A DNA stretch of 64,000 bases from Daphnia carinata (lineage: Eukaryota; Arthropoda; Branchiopoda; Diplostraca; Daphniidae), in the NCBI RefSeq assembly GCF_022539665.2, contig NC_081334.1:2046001-2110000 (forward strand). The letters run 5' to 3'. Below are positions 50,601 through 61,927 of this stretch, piece by piece. Every line of letters starts with the position of its first letter. Positions within the stretch are counted from its first letter, which is position 1. A program made the translations under genes and the position numbers. Below the pieces are notes generated by a model that worked only from the letters and a program-made list of their open reading frames with translations, was not told the DNA's origin and made no database searches.

Positions 50601-53600
50601 CGTGGCGATGACATAATGAAAGCTAAAAGCTGCCAACTAGTCAGGGGGTCATATGACAATGGTTTAGATTCTATTGAGCTCCTGATCGTTCAATCGAAAT
50701 GGTCTTTAATCCCATGAACTTGGTAATTGACACGAATGAGGGATCGTTGTTTCAGCTCGTTTGTCCACGTCCATCTGGTGACCGGCTCCTCTATACTCTC
50801 TTATCGATCGCTCCGTAAGCCTCTTATTTTTTTATTTTATTATTACTTTATTTTAAATCCTCTCAGCTCTAGGGAAGGCAGGGGTTGGTTACACGCATTA
50901 CATTGTATACAAGAGCTAAAGAGTCACGTAATTTTTTTTTTTTTTGTTTTCAATGCTTGTTTGTAGGTTAAAGCTAGCCTGGTTATTTGTTTTAGTGGAT
51001 CGAGGCCAAGTGCTTTGCTCGATGGTAGGTGGACGACACTAGAGACCGTCGTTTGTTTTTCCCCTCGGACAGTTTTTGGAGACTAGTCATTGAGTGGGCC
51101 GAAAGCTCGTTATCTTCGTGCAGACGGCGTTCGGTTGTGTCCTAACAACTAAGCGAAAAGATATCGAATATCGATTCTCCGATCACTCGTTATACCTTAT
51201 TATATTCTTTGGTGGTTTAAGATGTTGGATATTAACCTGTACGCCATCGATCGCATCTTAACATCGTCTTTTCATTTCTTAAAAGATCGAGGACGCCATG
51301 GGTAATTCCTGGCAATGGATCTACTTCATCTCGATGGTCATCATCGGCGCCTTTTTTGTGATGAATCTTATTCTCGGTGTCCTCAGCGGGTACGTAAACA
51401 TGGCGATATCGATGATTTGATTTGCTTCTCTCTCTCGCCTTGACTTGGGATTATACCATCACACATTCTCCTCCTTATCCGTATCACTCATCTGATCCCC
51501 GATTGCCAGTTCCAATTACAACGAAGACATCGCATAGCCTCCCTAAACGATAATGACAGCGGCTTGAAAAGCCTTTCGTAGTTGAATCTCAGATTTTTCT
51601 CTTTGGCTTTAGAGAGTTTTCAAAAGAAAGAGAAAGCCAAAGCGCGAGGCGACTTTCACAAGTTGCGCGAGAAACAGCAAATCGAGGAGGATTTGCGAGG
51701 TTATCTGGATTGGATCACCCAAGCGGAAGATATTGAGCCGGAAGGCGAGGACCGACATCATGACGACCCCAAGCATGGTATTACGTAGTAGCGGTCATAA
51801 AGATGTCATCTTACGCTTCATTGCTCCATTTGGTTTCTCCCAGCTAAAAACAAACGAGAGCAGGATAATAGTGTCGACAAGACGGAGGAGAGCAGCAACG
51901 CTGATACTTCGCAGGATTCGTGGTGGACGCAGAAAAAGCGGAACTGGGAACGGTACTGTTTGCTCACTGAAGCTTGACGACCGTCTTACGTCATTCCTTT
52001 TTTTTTTTTTTTTTTTTTCAACCCCCCCTACTTGAACAGGAGAAACCGTCGTATGCGCCGAGCTTGCCGCAAAGCTGTCAAATCTCAGGCTTTTTACTGG
52101 CTGATCATCATTCTCGTGTTTTTGAACACTGGCGTACTGGCTACCGAGCACTATAAACAACCAGAATGGCTGGATTTCTTCCAAGGTGACATTTGTTTTT
52201 TTACATTGCTTATTCTAAACGTTTAATTGGTGGTTTATTGGTAGATGTGACCAATATCTTTTTCGTCGTCCTATTTAGCATGGAAATGTTATTGAAGATG
52301 TACAGCTTGGGATTTCAAGTAAGAAACAAACTAGAAATCGTATACAGAAAGCGTTTTTTGTTATAAAGACATTTGCATTCGAATTCAGGGTTATTTCGTG
52401 TCGCTCTTTAATCGCTTCGACTGTTTCGTCGTCATCAGTAGTATCGTCGAAGTCGTTTTAACTAAAACGGACGTCATGCCCCCTTTGGGTGTATCCGTGT
52501 TGCGTTGCGTCCGTCTCCTGCGAGTCTTCAAAGTCACAAAGTAAGATTTCAGAATGATCACGAAATAATGTGCACGACATTTCCTGCATGGTGTGTGGAA
52601 TTTGTAAGGATTGATTGTTTTGCATGATCTGTTTCCACCCCATTTGCGGACGGCACAAAACAAACACAAACAGATATTGGTTTTCACTGGGCAATTTGGT
52701 CCGCAGTCTGTTCAACGCCGTCCGTTCCATCGTTTCGCTCCTGTCGATCCTCTTTCTGTTCATATTCATCTTTGCCCTGCTCGGCACCCAGCTTTTCGGC
52801 GGCCGGTTCCAGCCCGGTCGCCGTAGCCATTTCGATTCACCCTGGGATGCCTATCTGACCGTTTCCCAGGTAACGAGCCGCCCAACGTTTTCAAATGTTT
52901 TTCGTGTCGTAGCTTTTGGCTTAATTTCCCCCGCTAATCCTCCTTTTATACATACCTGTGTGATTAGCAAAGGTGATTGATCGTCTATAATTGGATTAAT
53001 CTGAATGGGTGGCCGGTATTAATAACAACACAGGTACTGGCGCTCTCTTTCCAACTTGGTGGCGTCGCTGCTCAACTCGATCCAATCAATCGCGTCGCTC
53101 TTGTTGCTCCTCTTTCTCTTCATGGTCATCTTCGCCCTGCTGGGCATGCAAGTCTTTGGCGGCAAATTCAACTTTGAGAATCAAGAGTTGCCCAGAAGCA
53201 ATTTCGATTCCTTCTGGCAGAGTTTACTAACCGTCTTTCAGGTAACTTTTGGTGGTGGATGGCCAGTTCTTTTTTTGTCCTTCTTTCACTTATTTTGTTT
53301 CGATTCGCATTTCACTGATCTCCTCTCAAATTGGGCTGATGTTTTTTTTTTTTTTTTGGCTATGTTTCAAGATATTGACGGGTGAAGATTGGAATGCTGT
53401 CATGTACGACGGTATTAAAGCCTATGGCGGCGTGGCATCGTTGGGCATTCTGGCCTGTATCTACTTTATTATCCTCTTCATCTGCGGCAACTGTAAGCGA
53501 AAATTGTGCATTTTAAAATAGGAAATTTGAAAAGAACTTTTTATCCTTTTTTCAGATATTCTTTTGAACGTCTTTTTGGCCATCGCTGTGGACAACTTGG

Positions 53601-56600
53601 CTGACGCCGAATCGTTGACTGCCATCGAAAAGGAGGAAGCGGACCAAGCTGGAGCACAAGCGGAAGCTGAAGCTGACTTAGATAAATCGGCTACCAGCGA
53701 TTCGGCCACGAAAGACGGTGACGATCGAAGTCAAGAAGAGTTGGACGAGGAAGATGAGGACAACATTGACGATAACGGCAAAGAAGGTGACGACGATGAT
53801 AACGCCCAAGCGGATGGTAACCATGACGACATATCGGATCGGAAGCGATCTTCAAAAAAGAAGTGAGTCTCTTCTTTTTTCTTCAATGTGGGGTAAGCAA
53901 TTCGATTAAATCTCGCCTGTGTGCCATCCGTCTTTATAGAAAGTCAGACGGGGGTTCAACCAGAATTGAAATCGAACAAGATTACGACGACGAGGGTACC
54001 GAGGACGCCAGCAAAGACGGTAACAAATAGAATTTACACGTTGAATGCATTAGAAACGTATTTCTAGACGGTAGGTCTCCCCATCGTTCTTTGCACACAC
54101 ACAAAAAAATGGAGATTTTGAATTTTTTGATCGAAATTGATGGCAAACTTTTGGGGAGACGTACCGACTTAGGAATGGGGAGATGGTAGAGACAGATTAG
54201 AAACACAAATGAGTATGATTGGACACAATGGGCACGGTTGGTGTGGACTGTGGAATGCCAACGTAGAAGAGGAGCCAAGAACGAGCGATGGAGACGGACG
54301 CGATGGAACCGATGAGCAAATGGTGAATGCTAACGTGAAAATAACGGCCCGACCTCATCGGCGGCCATCGCCGGGGCTTGATGAAACGCCCACATTGATC
54401 AAGCCCATCCCGAGAGGGTCGAGCTTCTTCGTATTCTCCCACACCAACAGGTTAGCGCCAGTCCGCCAACGGCCAAACTAATCCAATTTTTTTCTCTTTT
54501 TTTTTCTTTTTTTCCGTGTGCGTGTGTGTTCGTGTCGTCCGCCAAAAACCTTCCGCCTTTTTTTTTTATTTTCAAAATTATTATTATTATTACTCCCCTC
54601 CTACTACCCATTTGTACATATTTCCCCCCTTTTTTTTACGCACACTATCTCTGATCCACCCCCGCCCTTCTCTCTCTCTCCCCCAACTGCTGTAAATTGG
54701 CTCAAAGCAGACGAGGGCTTGGGTGACGATCAAGGATCTTATGATGATGATGATAATAACGGAGAAGAGGAAGAAGCCGAAGTCGGAGAGGAAGAAGAGG
54801 AGGAGGATGAAGACGGGAACCCGGTGGCGGCGCGTCCGCGACGCGCCTCAGCCGTCGCCCGTTCCAACAACAAAATCATTCCTATACCTCCTTACACTTC
54901 CTTCTTCATACTCTCCCACTCCAACAGGTAGCCCCCGAATTTCGCCAAATCTATCACTTATTAATCAAACAATTATTTTGCATTTTTTCCTTCCAAATGC
55001 TCTTCTTTTTTTCTTTTTATTGGTTTCTTTTTTTTTTTTTGGGGGGGGGGGAGCTGTCACGTTTTGCTGATTTTTTGTTTGCACGTAATTATTTTTTTTT
55101 TAATGCCGCCAGTTTGGTCGCACAGAAATCGCACCATTCACAAAAGATATCGATGGATATAAGCCCTCGCTGCTTCCACCACCTTGTTTGTTTGTTTGAA
55201 AATGTGTTCGTCTGTCCACCTGCTCCTCCAAAAAACACCTGCTCTCCCTCCCCCGCCCGTCTATTGTGCTTTTACGGTTGGGTGTTGAGTGAATGGACAG
55301 GACCGACGATCCACCCGCATTTTACCACCAAAGTGGTATCGGCACAACCTAATCGATTTATTGGAAAACTGATCGATTTTGAAATCAAGCTTCTCCTGCC
55401 ATAAGAATAGCATATTCCTCTTAGAGAAAAGTATTTTTCTGCGATTATTATGTGTTTAGGGCAGATTGTTTTCGCTGCCTTTATTCGGCCTTAGCATGAT
55501 TGATGTCCTGTAATCCGCGCGCACCCACTCTTATGTCAGTTCATTGGGTGCGTCCGCGTGATCAACTGTTGGCAGCTCGCACCAACAGACTTAGTGGGAC
55601 TTTCCTTTTTTTTATCTTCAATGCTGCGGGCATCTTGCATTTGCGCTTTTCGTGTTTCTTAGTCGGCGTTTGATGTGACATGAGCCGCCTTCAAAATGCA
55701 TTAGTTATTCCGTGTATTTTATTTTCTTTAGCGCTACTCGGCTAGATGGCAAATTGTTCGGGAAAGAAAAACTGAAAGCTTTCCGTGCCTTATGTATTTT
55801 TGATTGGCTGTTGCCGTGGATATCGTTGTCGAAGGCGTCTTCAGCAGGGATAATAATATATGTGCAATCTATTACCTAGTAAATCTCAGTGTGTGGGTAT
55901 AGAAGAAAAAAGGAATTGCTTGACGCACGTTATCGACAGTTTCCTGGGCAACTGAAATCATTTTAAGATATTCAATGGGTTTTGTTAAGAAACGATTGAA
56001 CTTTCCAGATTGGCTACTCTTATGTCTCTAGTTGCACTGCTAGAATCTTTACTATTCATGGGTATAGAATATGTACAGCATGTGAGCCAGCATAGCGCTG
56101 ATTCAATCGATTTTTTTTTTTTTCAATTTCTTAAACCCAGTTTCCTCTAATCTTTGGCTTCTCTTTGGTCTCTTTCCAAAAATAATCAAGGTTCCGCGTG
56201 TTCTGCCACTGGTTCTGCAACCACAACTACTTCGGGAACATTATCCTTGCCTGTATCCTCATTTCGTCGGCTATGTTGGCCGCGGAAGACCCGCTCAGCG
56301 CCGACACGGATCGCAACAAGGTTCTCTTTTATTACATTTTTTTTTCTTTTCCTGCCCGACCTATTATTGATTTTTTTTTTTTTCTTCTTCTTTTTGATGC
56401 AGATTTTGAATCACTTTGACTACTTCTTTACAACTGTATTTACCATTGAAATTGCCTTGAAAGTCATCGCGTACGGTCTGGTTTTCCACAAGGGAGCTTT
56501 TTGCCGATCGGCTTTCAATCTTCTTGATTTATTGGTCGTTTGTGTCTCACTAATCTCTTTCGGATTCAGGTAATTTCATGCATCATTTTCCATTTCGGCT

Positions 56601-59600
56601 TGTGTGCTATTCTCGTTTGCATTTGTGTTCGCTCTTTAAAAACAGTTCTGGAGCTATTTCGGTCGTCAAAATCCTCCGAGTACTTCGTGTGCTAAGACCT
56701 TTGCGCGCCATCAACCGAGCTAAAGGCCTTAAAGTAATCCGTTTTTTTTTTTTAAACAAGATTGTTACAATAGTCAATTATTAATTGATTTTTTAAATAA
56801 ATGATTGCAGCATGTCGTCCAGTGCGTCATCGTCGCTGTGAAAACCATCGGTAACATCATGCTGGTCACGTGCCTTCTCGAGTTCATGTTCGCAGTTATT
56901 GGTGTTCAACTCTTCAAAGTATTACGTTGATTTAAAAAAGTGTTGGACTCGAGCCAAAAATGATTTGCAATATGATAACGTGATTTACGCTGACAGGGCA
57001 AGTTTTTTAAGTGCAACGACCCATCGAAAATGACCAGAGACGACTGCGTGTAAGTTGCATTTTTCGTTTCTATTTGCCAAAGAGTTTGTTGAGATATTGG
57101 ACCGATTTATACGCAGCGGGACCTTTATCCAATACGAAGACGATGATATCGAACGTCCGACAGTGGTCAATAGGACGTGGGAGAACAATGACTTCCATTT
57201 TGATGACGTCGGCAAAGCCATGCTGACATTGTTCACTGTATCGACCTTTGAAGGATGGCCAGGGTAATCGAAACTTGTGAATTTATTGGGTATTTTTTAT
57301 TTTTAAACTGACATTTGCCACGAAATATCTATCAGTTTGTTGTACGTGTCTCCATCGACTCGCACACCGAAGATATGGGTCCGATGCATAATTACCGACC
57401 AATGATTGCTTGCTTCTACTTTATCTACATCATTATCATCGCCTTCTTTATGGTCAATATCTTCGTCGGTTTCGTTATTGTCACCTTTCAAAACGAGGGA
57501 GAACAGGAATACCGAAACTGCGAATTGGATAAAAATCAGGTTCTAATTTTTTTTCTTATATTTAAACCAAAAAATTACGCTTTAAAAAAAAAAATGGATT
57601 TATCTTTTGATGCAGCGAAACTGTATAGAATTTGCATTGAAAGCTAAACCGTTCCGTCGCTACATCCCTAAAGCGAGGTTTCAGTATAAAGTTTGGTGGA
57701 TGGTGACGTCGCAGCCGTTCGAGTACATCATCTTCACTTTAATTATAACTAATACGGTTACGCTCGGTATGAAGTTTTACGGCCAACCAGAAGTCTACAC
57801 GCAAGCGCTAGACGTTCTGAATATGGTAACTTTTGGTTCTTTAGAAAAAGATGAGTGTTTCCAATCATTTACATGAAGCTTTTGCATTTAGATATTCACG
57901 AGCGTCTTCGCCTTGGAATTTGTGTTAAAATTGGCTGCATTTCGATTCAAGGTGAGAGCTGAAAACATTCCCAACTACATTCTTTAAACATGACTGTTCT
58001 TTTCTTTCTGCAGAATTATTTTAGCGATCCTTGGAACGTATTTGATTTTGTTATTGTCCTGGGAAGTTTCATCGACATTGTCTACTCCCAGTTGAATGTA
58101 AGCAAAACAATTTCGATTGCGTTGGCTCAGTACCGATTTATATGGAATTTATTTCTTCAGCCTGATTCCAATCTCATCTCCATCAATTTCTTCCGCCTTT
58201 TTCGTGTCATGCGATTGGTTAAACTTCTCAGCCGTGGCGAGGGCATCCGAACTCTTCTTTGGACGTTTATGAAATCTTTCCAGGCTCTGCCTTACGTCGC
58301 CCTATTGATTGTGATGCTCTTTTTCATCTATGCCGTCATTGGCATGCAGGTAGCTGGAAATCGAATCAAATTACGTCTTCATATTCTTAAATCAAAAATT
58401 GTTGTTCAAGGTTTTCGGCAAGATTGCCCTGGACAACGATACAGCTATACACCGAAACAACAATTTTCAAACGTTTCCGCAAGCTGTCCTTGTCCTTTTC
58501 CGGTCAGCTACGGGAGAGGCCTGGCAGGATGTTATGCTCGGCTGTTCATCACAGAGTGAGTTAAATTGATCTTCTACAATTTTAAACGCGTTAACGATCC
58601 ATTTTCTTTTTTTTTTTTCTCGCTAAAACAAAAATAGAGGCCCCAGCTTGTGATCCAAAGTCAGATGAATTTCGCAATAATGCAACGGAGCATTGTGGCA
58701 CTGAATTTGCCATCCCATATTTCATTTCCTTCTACGTCTTGTGCTCCTTTTTGGTAAGATTTACGCTTCATTGCACTAACAATGTGTTAAACTATTTATG
58801 TTTCAAGATCATCAATTTGTTTGTGGCTGTTATTATGGACAATTTCGATTACCTAACACGTGATTGGTCCATCCTGGGCCCGCATCACCTCGATGAATTC
58901 GTCCGTCTTTGGAGTGAGTACGATCCGGACGCTAGAGGTCGTATCAAGCATTTGGATGTGGTAACGTTGTTACGTAAAATATCACCGCCACTGGGTTTCG
59001 GCAAATTATGCCCACATCGCGTGGCTTGCAAGGTATCATCTTTTATGATATTCTTTTTTCTTTCAAATATCAGCTGCTTTGATGTTTCGATAATAGAGGC
59101 TGGTCTCGATGAATATGCCGCTCAATAGCGACGGGACTGTCATGTTCAACGCTACTCTATTTGCAGTGGTGCGAACGTCTCTCAAGATCTACACAGAAGG
59201 AAACATTGACACGGCAAACGAAACACTACGCGCTGTCATTAAGAAAATCTGGAAAAGAACCAACAGTAAATTGCTGGATCAAGTCGTACCGCCACCTGGA
59301 AGTAATAGCGTGCCTTTACTATTATAATGAGACTGCGACTTGATTTTTTTTTTCCTTTGTTTGGCATTTTAAAAATCAGTCGACGACGAGGTGACGGTAG
59401 GCAAGTTCTACGCCACCTTCCTAATTCAGGATTACTTCCGACGCTTCAAAAAGAGGAAAGAAATGCTCAACAAGGATGTTACTCTTGACGGTGAAGTGGC
59501 CGGAGTTGATACGGTAACGCTACAGGCTGGATTGCGAACCTTGCACGATGCTGGGCCTGAATTGAAGAGAGCGATCTCTGGCAATCTTGACGAGTTGATG

Positions 59601-61247
59601 GAACGTGACCCAGAGCCTATGCACAGAGTAATTATCGTTTGGACGAAGAGGGAAAGCATCTGCTATTATTTATTGAATTAATTTTTATTTCTCGCAGAGG
59701 AATCATACTTTATTTGGTAGTGTTTGGTCCAATATGCGACGAGGAGGCGGGCCATCATCAAGACAACGTCCGACAGAGTCATCACCATTAAAAGTAGGGG
59801 ACGCCATAAGTTTCAAACTTTGTACAGTTTAAACTTAAATTGCACTTTATTTCAGCTATCGCCGCAAATGTTGATGAAAACGGCCAACGCATCTAATGGG
59901 CAAAGCTTACCGGTTTCCTCGTCCAGTGATGAGCTTTCGGAAGCTGTGCCACTCCGACCACTGCGAATGCGACAAAATCAGACCAACAACAACGGAAGCC
60001 TGCCGTAAGTATTTCATTTGATTTTATTTACCTTTTTTCTTGCCTTTGGTTTTTCTATTTTAATCGTTCTCTTTTCTGCATAAAAAGCTTAACTTTTATT
60101 TCTATTTAAATACTGATCGTAATCTGATACTTGAAGTCCAGTAATGAAACACAGAGTCACGTTGCAACTCGCCTATAATGATGTCTTTATAATGATTGTT
60201 AAAATTATGTAGGAAATACGATGCGAATTTCCTCCATCCAAGCTACAACGGTAAGAGCTAGAAAAAAGAGTACCTTTTCCTGTTTTGTTTGACGATGGCT
60301 TGGCAATTTGCTTCTTTAACTTACTAATTGGCTAATGGACATGTCATAACAAACTACCAGGCATTCTACATTGGTTTGTCTGTTTCCCTTTTGTTCTTTG
60401 TTCACTAACGCACCAGTAGCAATATGTTTCATGGCGTCCTGTCAACGACAGCCATGGGATCTGCATCGACACTTCCTCGCTGCTTTCCGAGAAAGAGTGA
60501 ACGTCGATTAACTGGCGGTCTGTGGCTGGCCCAGGCTCACGCTTACGCAATGGCCCTGGCCGGCGTTCTACCTGGAAGCACGACAACCTTTACTCGCCGT
60601 TTGAGTTTGAATAGTCAAACATGCAGTCGAACACTTCCATCTTTCAAATTCGAAGAATGTCGTGAACCGCCTAGAACAACGTGCAGTCTAACTTTGCAGC
60701 CTTGGCCACCAGGTTTTACTAACTAATGAACCTCTATGTTATGTAGACAAGCACGAATTGTTGTTTAAAACTAGAATAATTCGACTTCCTCTCAATTTCT
60801 TTCAGCTAATGTGTTTGTTTTTTTTCGTTTGTTTTGTTGTTTGATGCCATATTTCAGCTCACGGGGAAGCTGTCGCTGGATCGGCTGAGAGCTTGGTCGG
60901 CAAGGTACATGAATGGCAACATTGGATATGTTTGGGTCGAATAAGCTTTTCTGTTTCTATTTTTATAGGTTCTAGTTGAGCAAGGCCTTGGCAAGTTCAT
61001 TGATGACGATTTTATCCGCACAACGTCACGTGAAATGCAAGAGGCCATGGATATGACAAAAGAGGAGATGGATCGTGCCGCTCATCATTTGCTAATGTTG
61101 ACGCAAGATGAAATTGGTACATCCCGATCTCCCCAAGCGCTGTCGGGTGCGGCCATTCGACGACCGGGTGGCCAACCCTTGACTTTGGCGCTCAATTCGG
61201 CCTTTAGTGAGGTTGACCACGTCCCGCAGTCTCGTCACAACTCCTAG
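47602..61247 (+). CDS. L-type (Cav1) voltage-gated calcium channel alpha-1 subunit
   Basis: Exons: 47602-47894, 48036-48141, 49059-49198, 49296-49402, 49790-49942, 50013-50209, 51286-51389, 51617-51777, 51844-51952, 52040-52185, 52245-52318, 52389-52540, (52674-52869 or 53034-53241), 53372-53492, 53556-53862, 53940-54019, (54267-54450 or 54711-54927), 56191-56320, 56403-56569, 56646-56733, 56811-56918, 56997-57049, 57117-57263, 57336-57539, 57616-57825, 57892-57951, 58014-58097, 58161-58349, 58411-58555, 58638-58753, 58808-59032, 59097-59301, 59380-59627, 59698-59793, 59856-60004, 60213-60250, 60452-60712, 60858-60904, 60969-61247. About 1960 aa with four six-helix domains. Pore glutamates lie in TLEGW, TGEDW, TFEGW and TGEAW (EEEE, calcium-selective). 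S4 arginines ([18 protein letters not shown]), the beta-subunit site ([19 protein letters not shown]), the EF-hand region and the IQ motif ([15 protein letters not shown]) are present. It is orthologous to Drosophila Ca-alpha1D. The exon ending 57539 carries 2 nt too many for the frame. The acceptor of the 60452 exon is the least certain. Confidence 0.97.
47895..48035 (+). other. AT-AC (U12-type) intron of the calcium channel gene
   Basis: The 141-bp intron starts ATATCCTTTT and ends AC. A perfect minor-spliceosome branch motif, TCCTTAAC, lies at 48012-48019, about 17 bases before the 3' end. Only this AT-AC pair joins the flanking exons into the conserved [20 protein letters not shown]; no GT-AG pair does. 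Minor introns are known from voltage-gated sodium and calcium channel genes. Confidence 0.92.
48142..49058 (+). other. 917-bp intron of the channel gene after IS1
   Basis: A phase-0 GT-AG intron between the IS1 exon and the IS2-S3 exon. No extra exon is seen. Confidence 0.6.
50210..51285 (+). other. 1.1-kb intron of the channel gene before IS6
   Basis: A phase-0 intron between the domain I pore exon and the IS6 exon. I searched it for a second IS6-like exon, which vertebrate Cav1 genes have, and found none. Confidence 0.55.
52674..52869 (+). other. Alternative exon A for IIS5 and the start of the domain II pore loop
   Basis: 196 nt, phase 2 in and phase 0 out. It encodes [16 protein letters not shown], then a hydrophobic S5 ([19 protein letters not shown]) and [15 protein letters not shown]. 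It is homologous to the exon at 53034 but diverged, and its product is four residues shorter in the turret. It replaces, rather than adds to, the next exon. Confidence 0.88.
53034..53241 (+). other. Alternative exon B for IIS5 and the start of the domain II pore loop
   Basis: 208 nt with the same entry and exit phases as exon A. It encodes [17 protein letters not shown]5 [19 protein letters not shown] and [15 protein letters not shown], close to the standard L-type sequence. If A and B were both kept, B would be read in another frame and meet TGA in its second half. Confidence 0.9.
54267..54450 (+). other. Alternative exon A of the distal II-III linker
   Basis: 184 nt, phase 1 in and phase 2 out. 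It encodes an acidic then basic/proline-rich linker ending in [18 protein letters not shown], which joins directly to the IIIS1 exon ([12 protein letters not shown]). Confidence 0.85.
54711..54927 (+). other. Alternative exon B of the distal II-III linker
   Basis: 217 nt with the same phases as exon A. It encodes a very acidic Asp/Glu-rich linker ending in [18 protein letters not shown], so both exons end in a homologous FF-S-H-NR motif. Inclusion after exon A would give a TGA stop within five codons. Confidence 0.82.
54928..56190 (+). other. 1.26-kb intron of the channel gene before IIIS1
   Basis: A phase-2 intron with poly-T and a G run near 55040. No third copy of the linker exon is seen. 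Confidence 0.55.
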
Positions 61248-61927
61248 CCGAGATCTTTGGTGTAGGTAGAAATAACCTAAATTTTTAAAATCCTTCACCT
61301 TTGGGTAAATGAAAGGCTTTTGGTGAAATTGTTTGGTAATTTTGGAGATTTTATGACTTTGCCTTTTGGTGTCGACATTCGTCGCCATTTTGCCAATTGT
61401 GAATTTTTTCCAGTCAAGTTTGAAATGTTTTTTTTTTCTCTCAGTGAAAACCAAATCCCTGACCCTGCAACAAGTGCCTCCCCCTCATCTTTGTACGTCG
61501 ATAATATTCTGTAGCTTAATCCTTATCAGATCTTTTGTCTCTTATATCTTTTTCAATACATCTTCCTATAATATTTACTTTAACACTATACATTAGTTAT
61601 TTTTCACAGTTTTGCAGACTAATGAATTTGGGCAACTCTGCGTGTTCTACGCCAGTCAACAGCGTTGTATTAAATATCTTTGTCGTATCAAAATTTGTTA
61701 AACCAAAATCGGGTTTGCATGTTTATCATAAGTAAATCACTAAAAATTTGGGATGGAAGATGTGTAAAAAATAATGCTGGATGTGTTACCTTTTATGCCG
61801 AAATCTGGCAACACGGAAAATTATCGTCTGCTTGCTGGGATCTCGTGTTCTCATTCAAATGGAGTTCTTTCGCAACTAGTAAAGCGTTGTAATAAGTCTG
61901 GGTAATTTGCATATTGTAAAGTAGGCA
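61248..61927. other. Intergenic region between the channel gene and DDX20
   Basis: 680 bp holding the channel 3' UTR and the DDX20 promoter; the two genes run in the same direction. No coding sequence is seen. Confidence 0.5.

Noticed and set aside
50210-51285. Search for a second IS6 exon like those in vertebrate Cav1 genes
   Set aside because: No stretch resembling [18 protein letters not shown] other than the exon at 51286.
52977-53177. Frame [15 protein letters not shown]... over the second IIS5 exon
   Set aside because: It is the wrong frame of exon B; the frame in phase with the channel encodes a typical S5 helix.
53862-53867. TGA at 53865 as the end of the channel protein after KKK
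   Set aside because: It lies inside the GTGAGT donor; splicing to 53940 keeps the frame and leads into domains III and IV.
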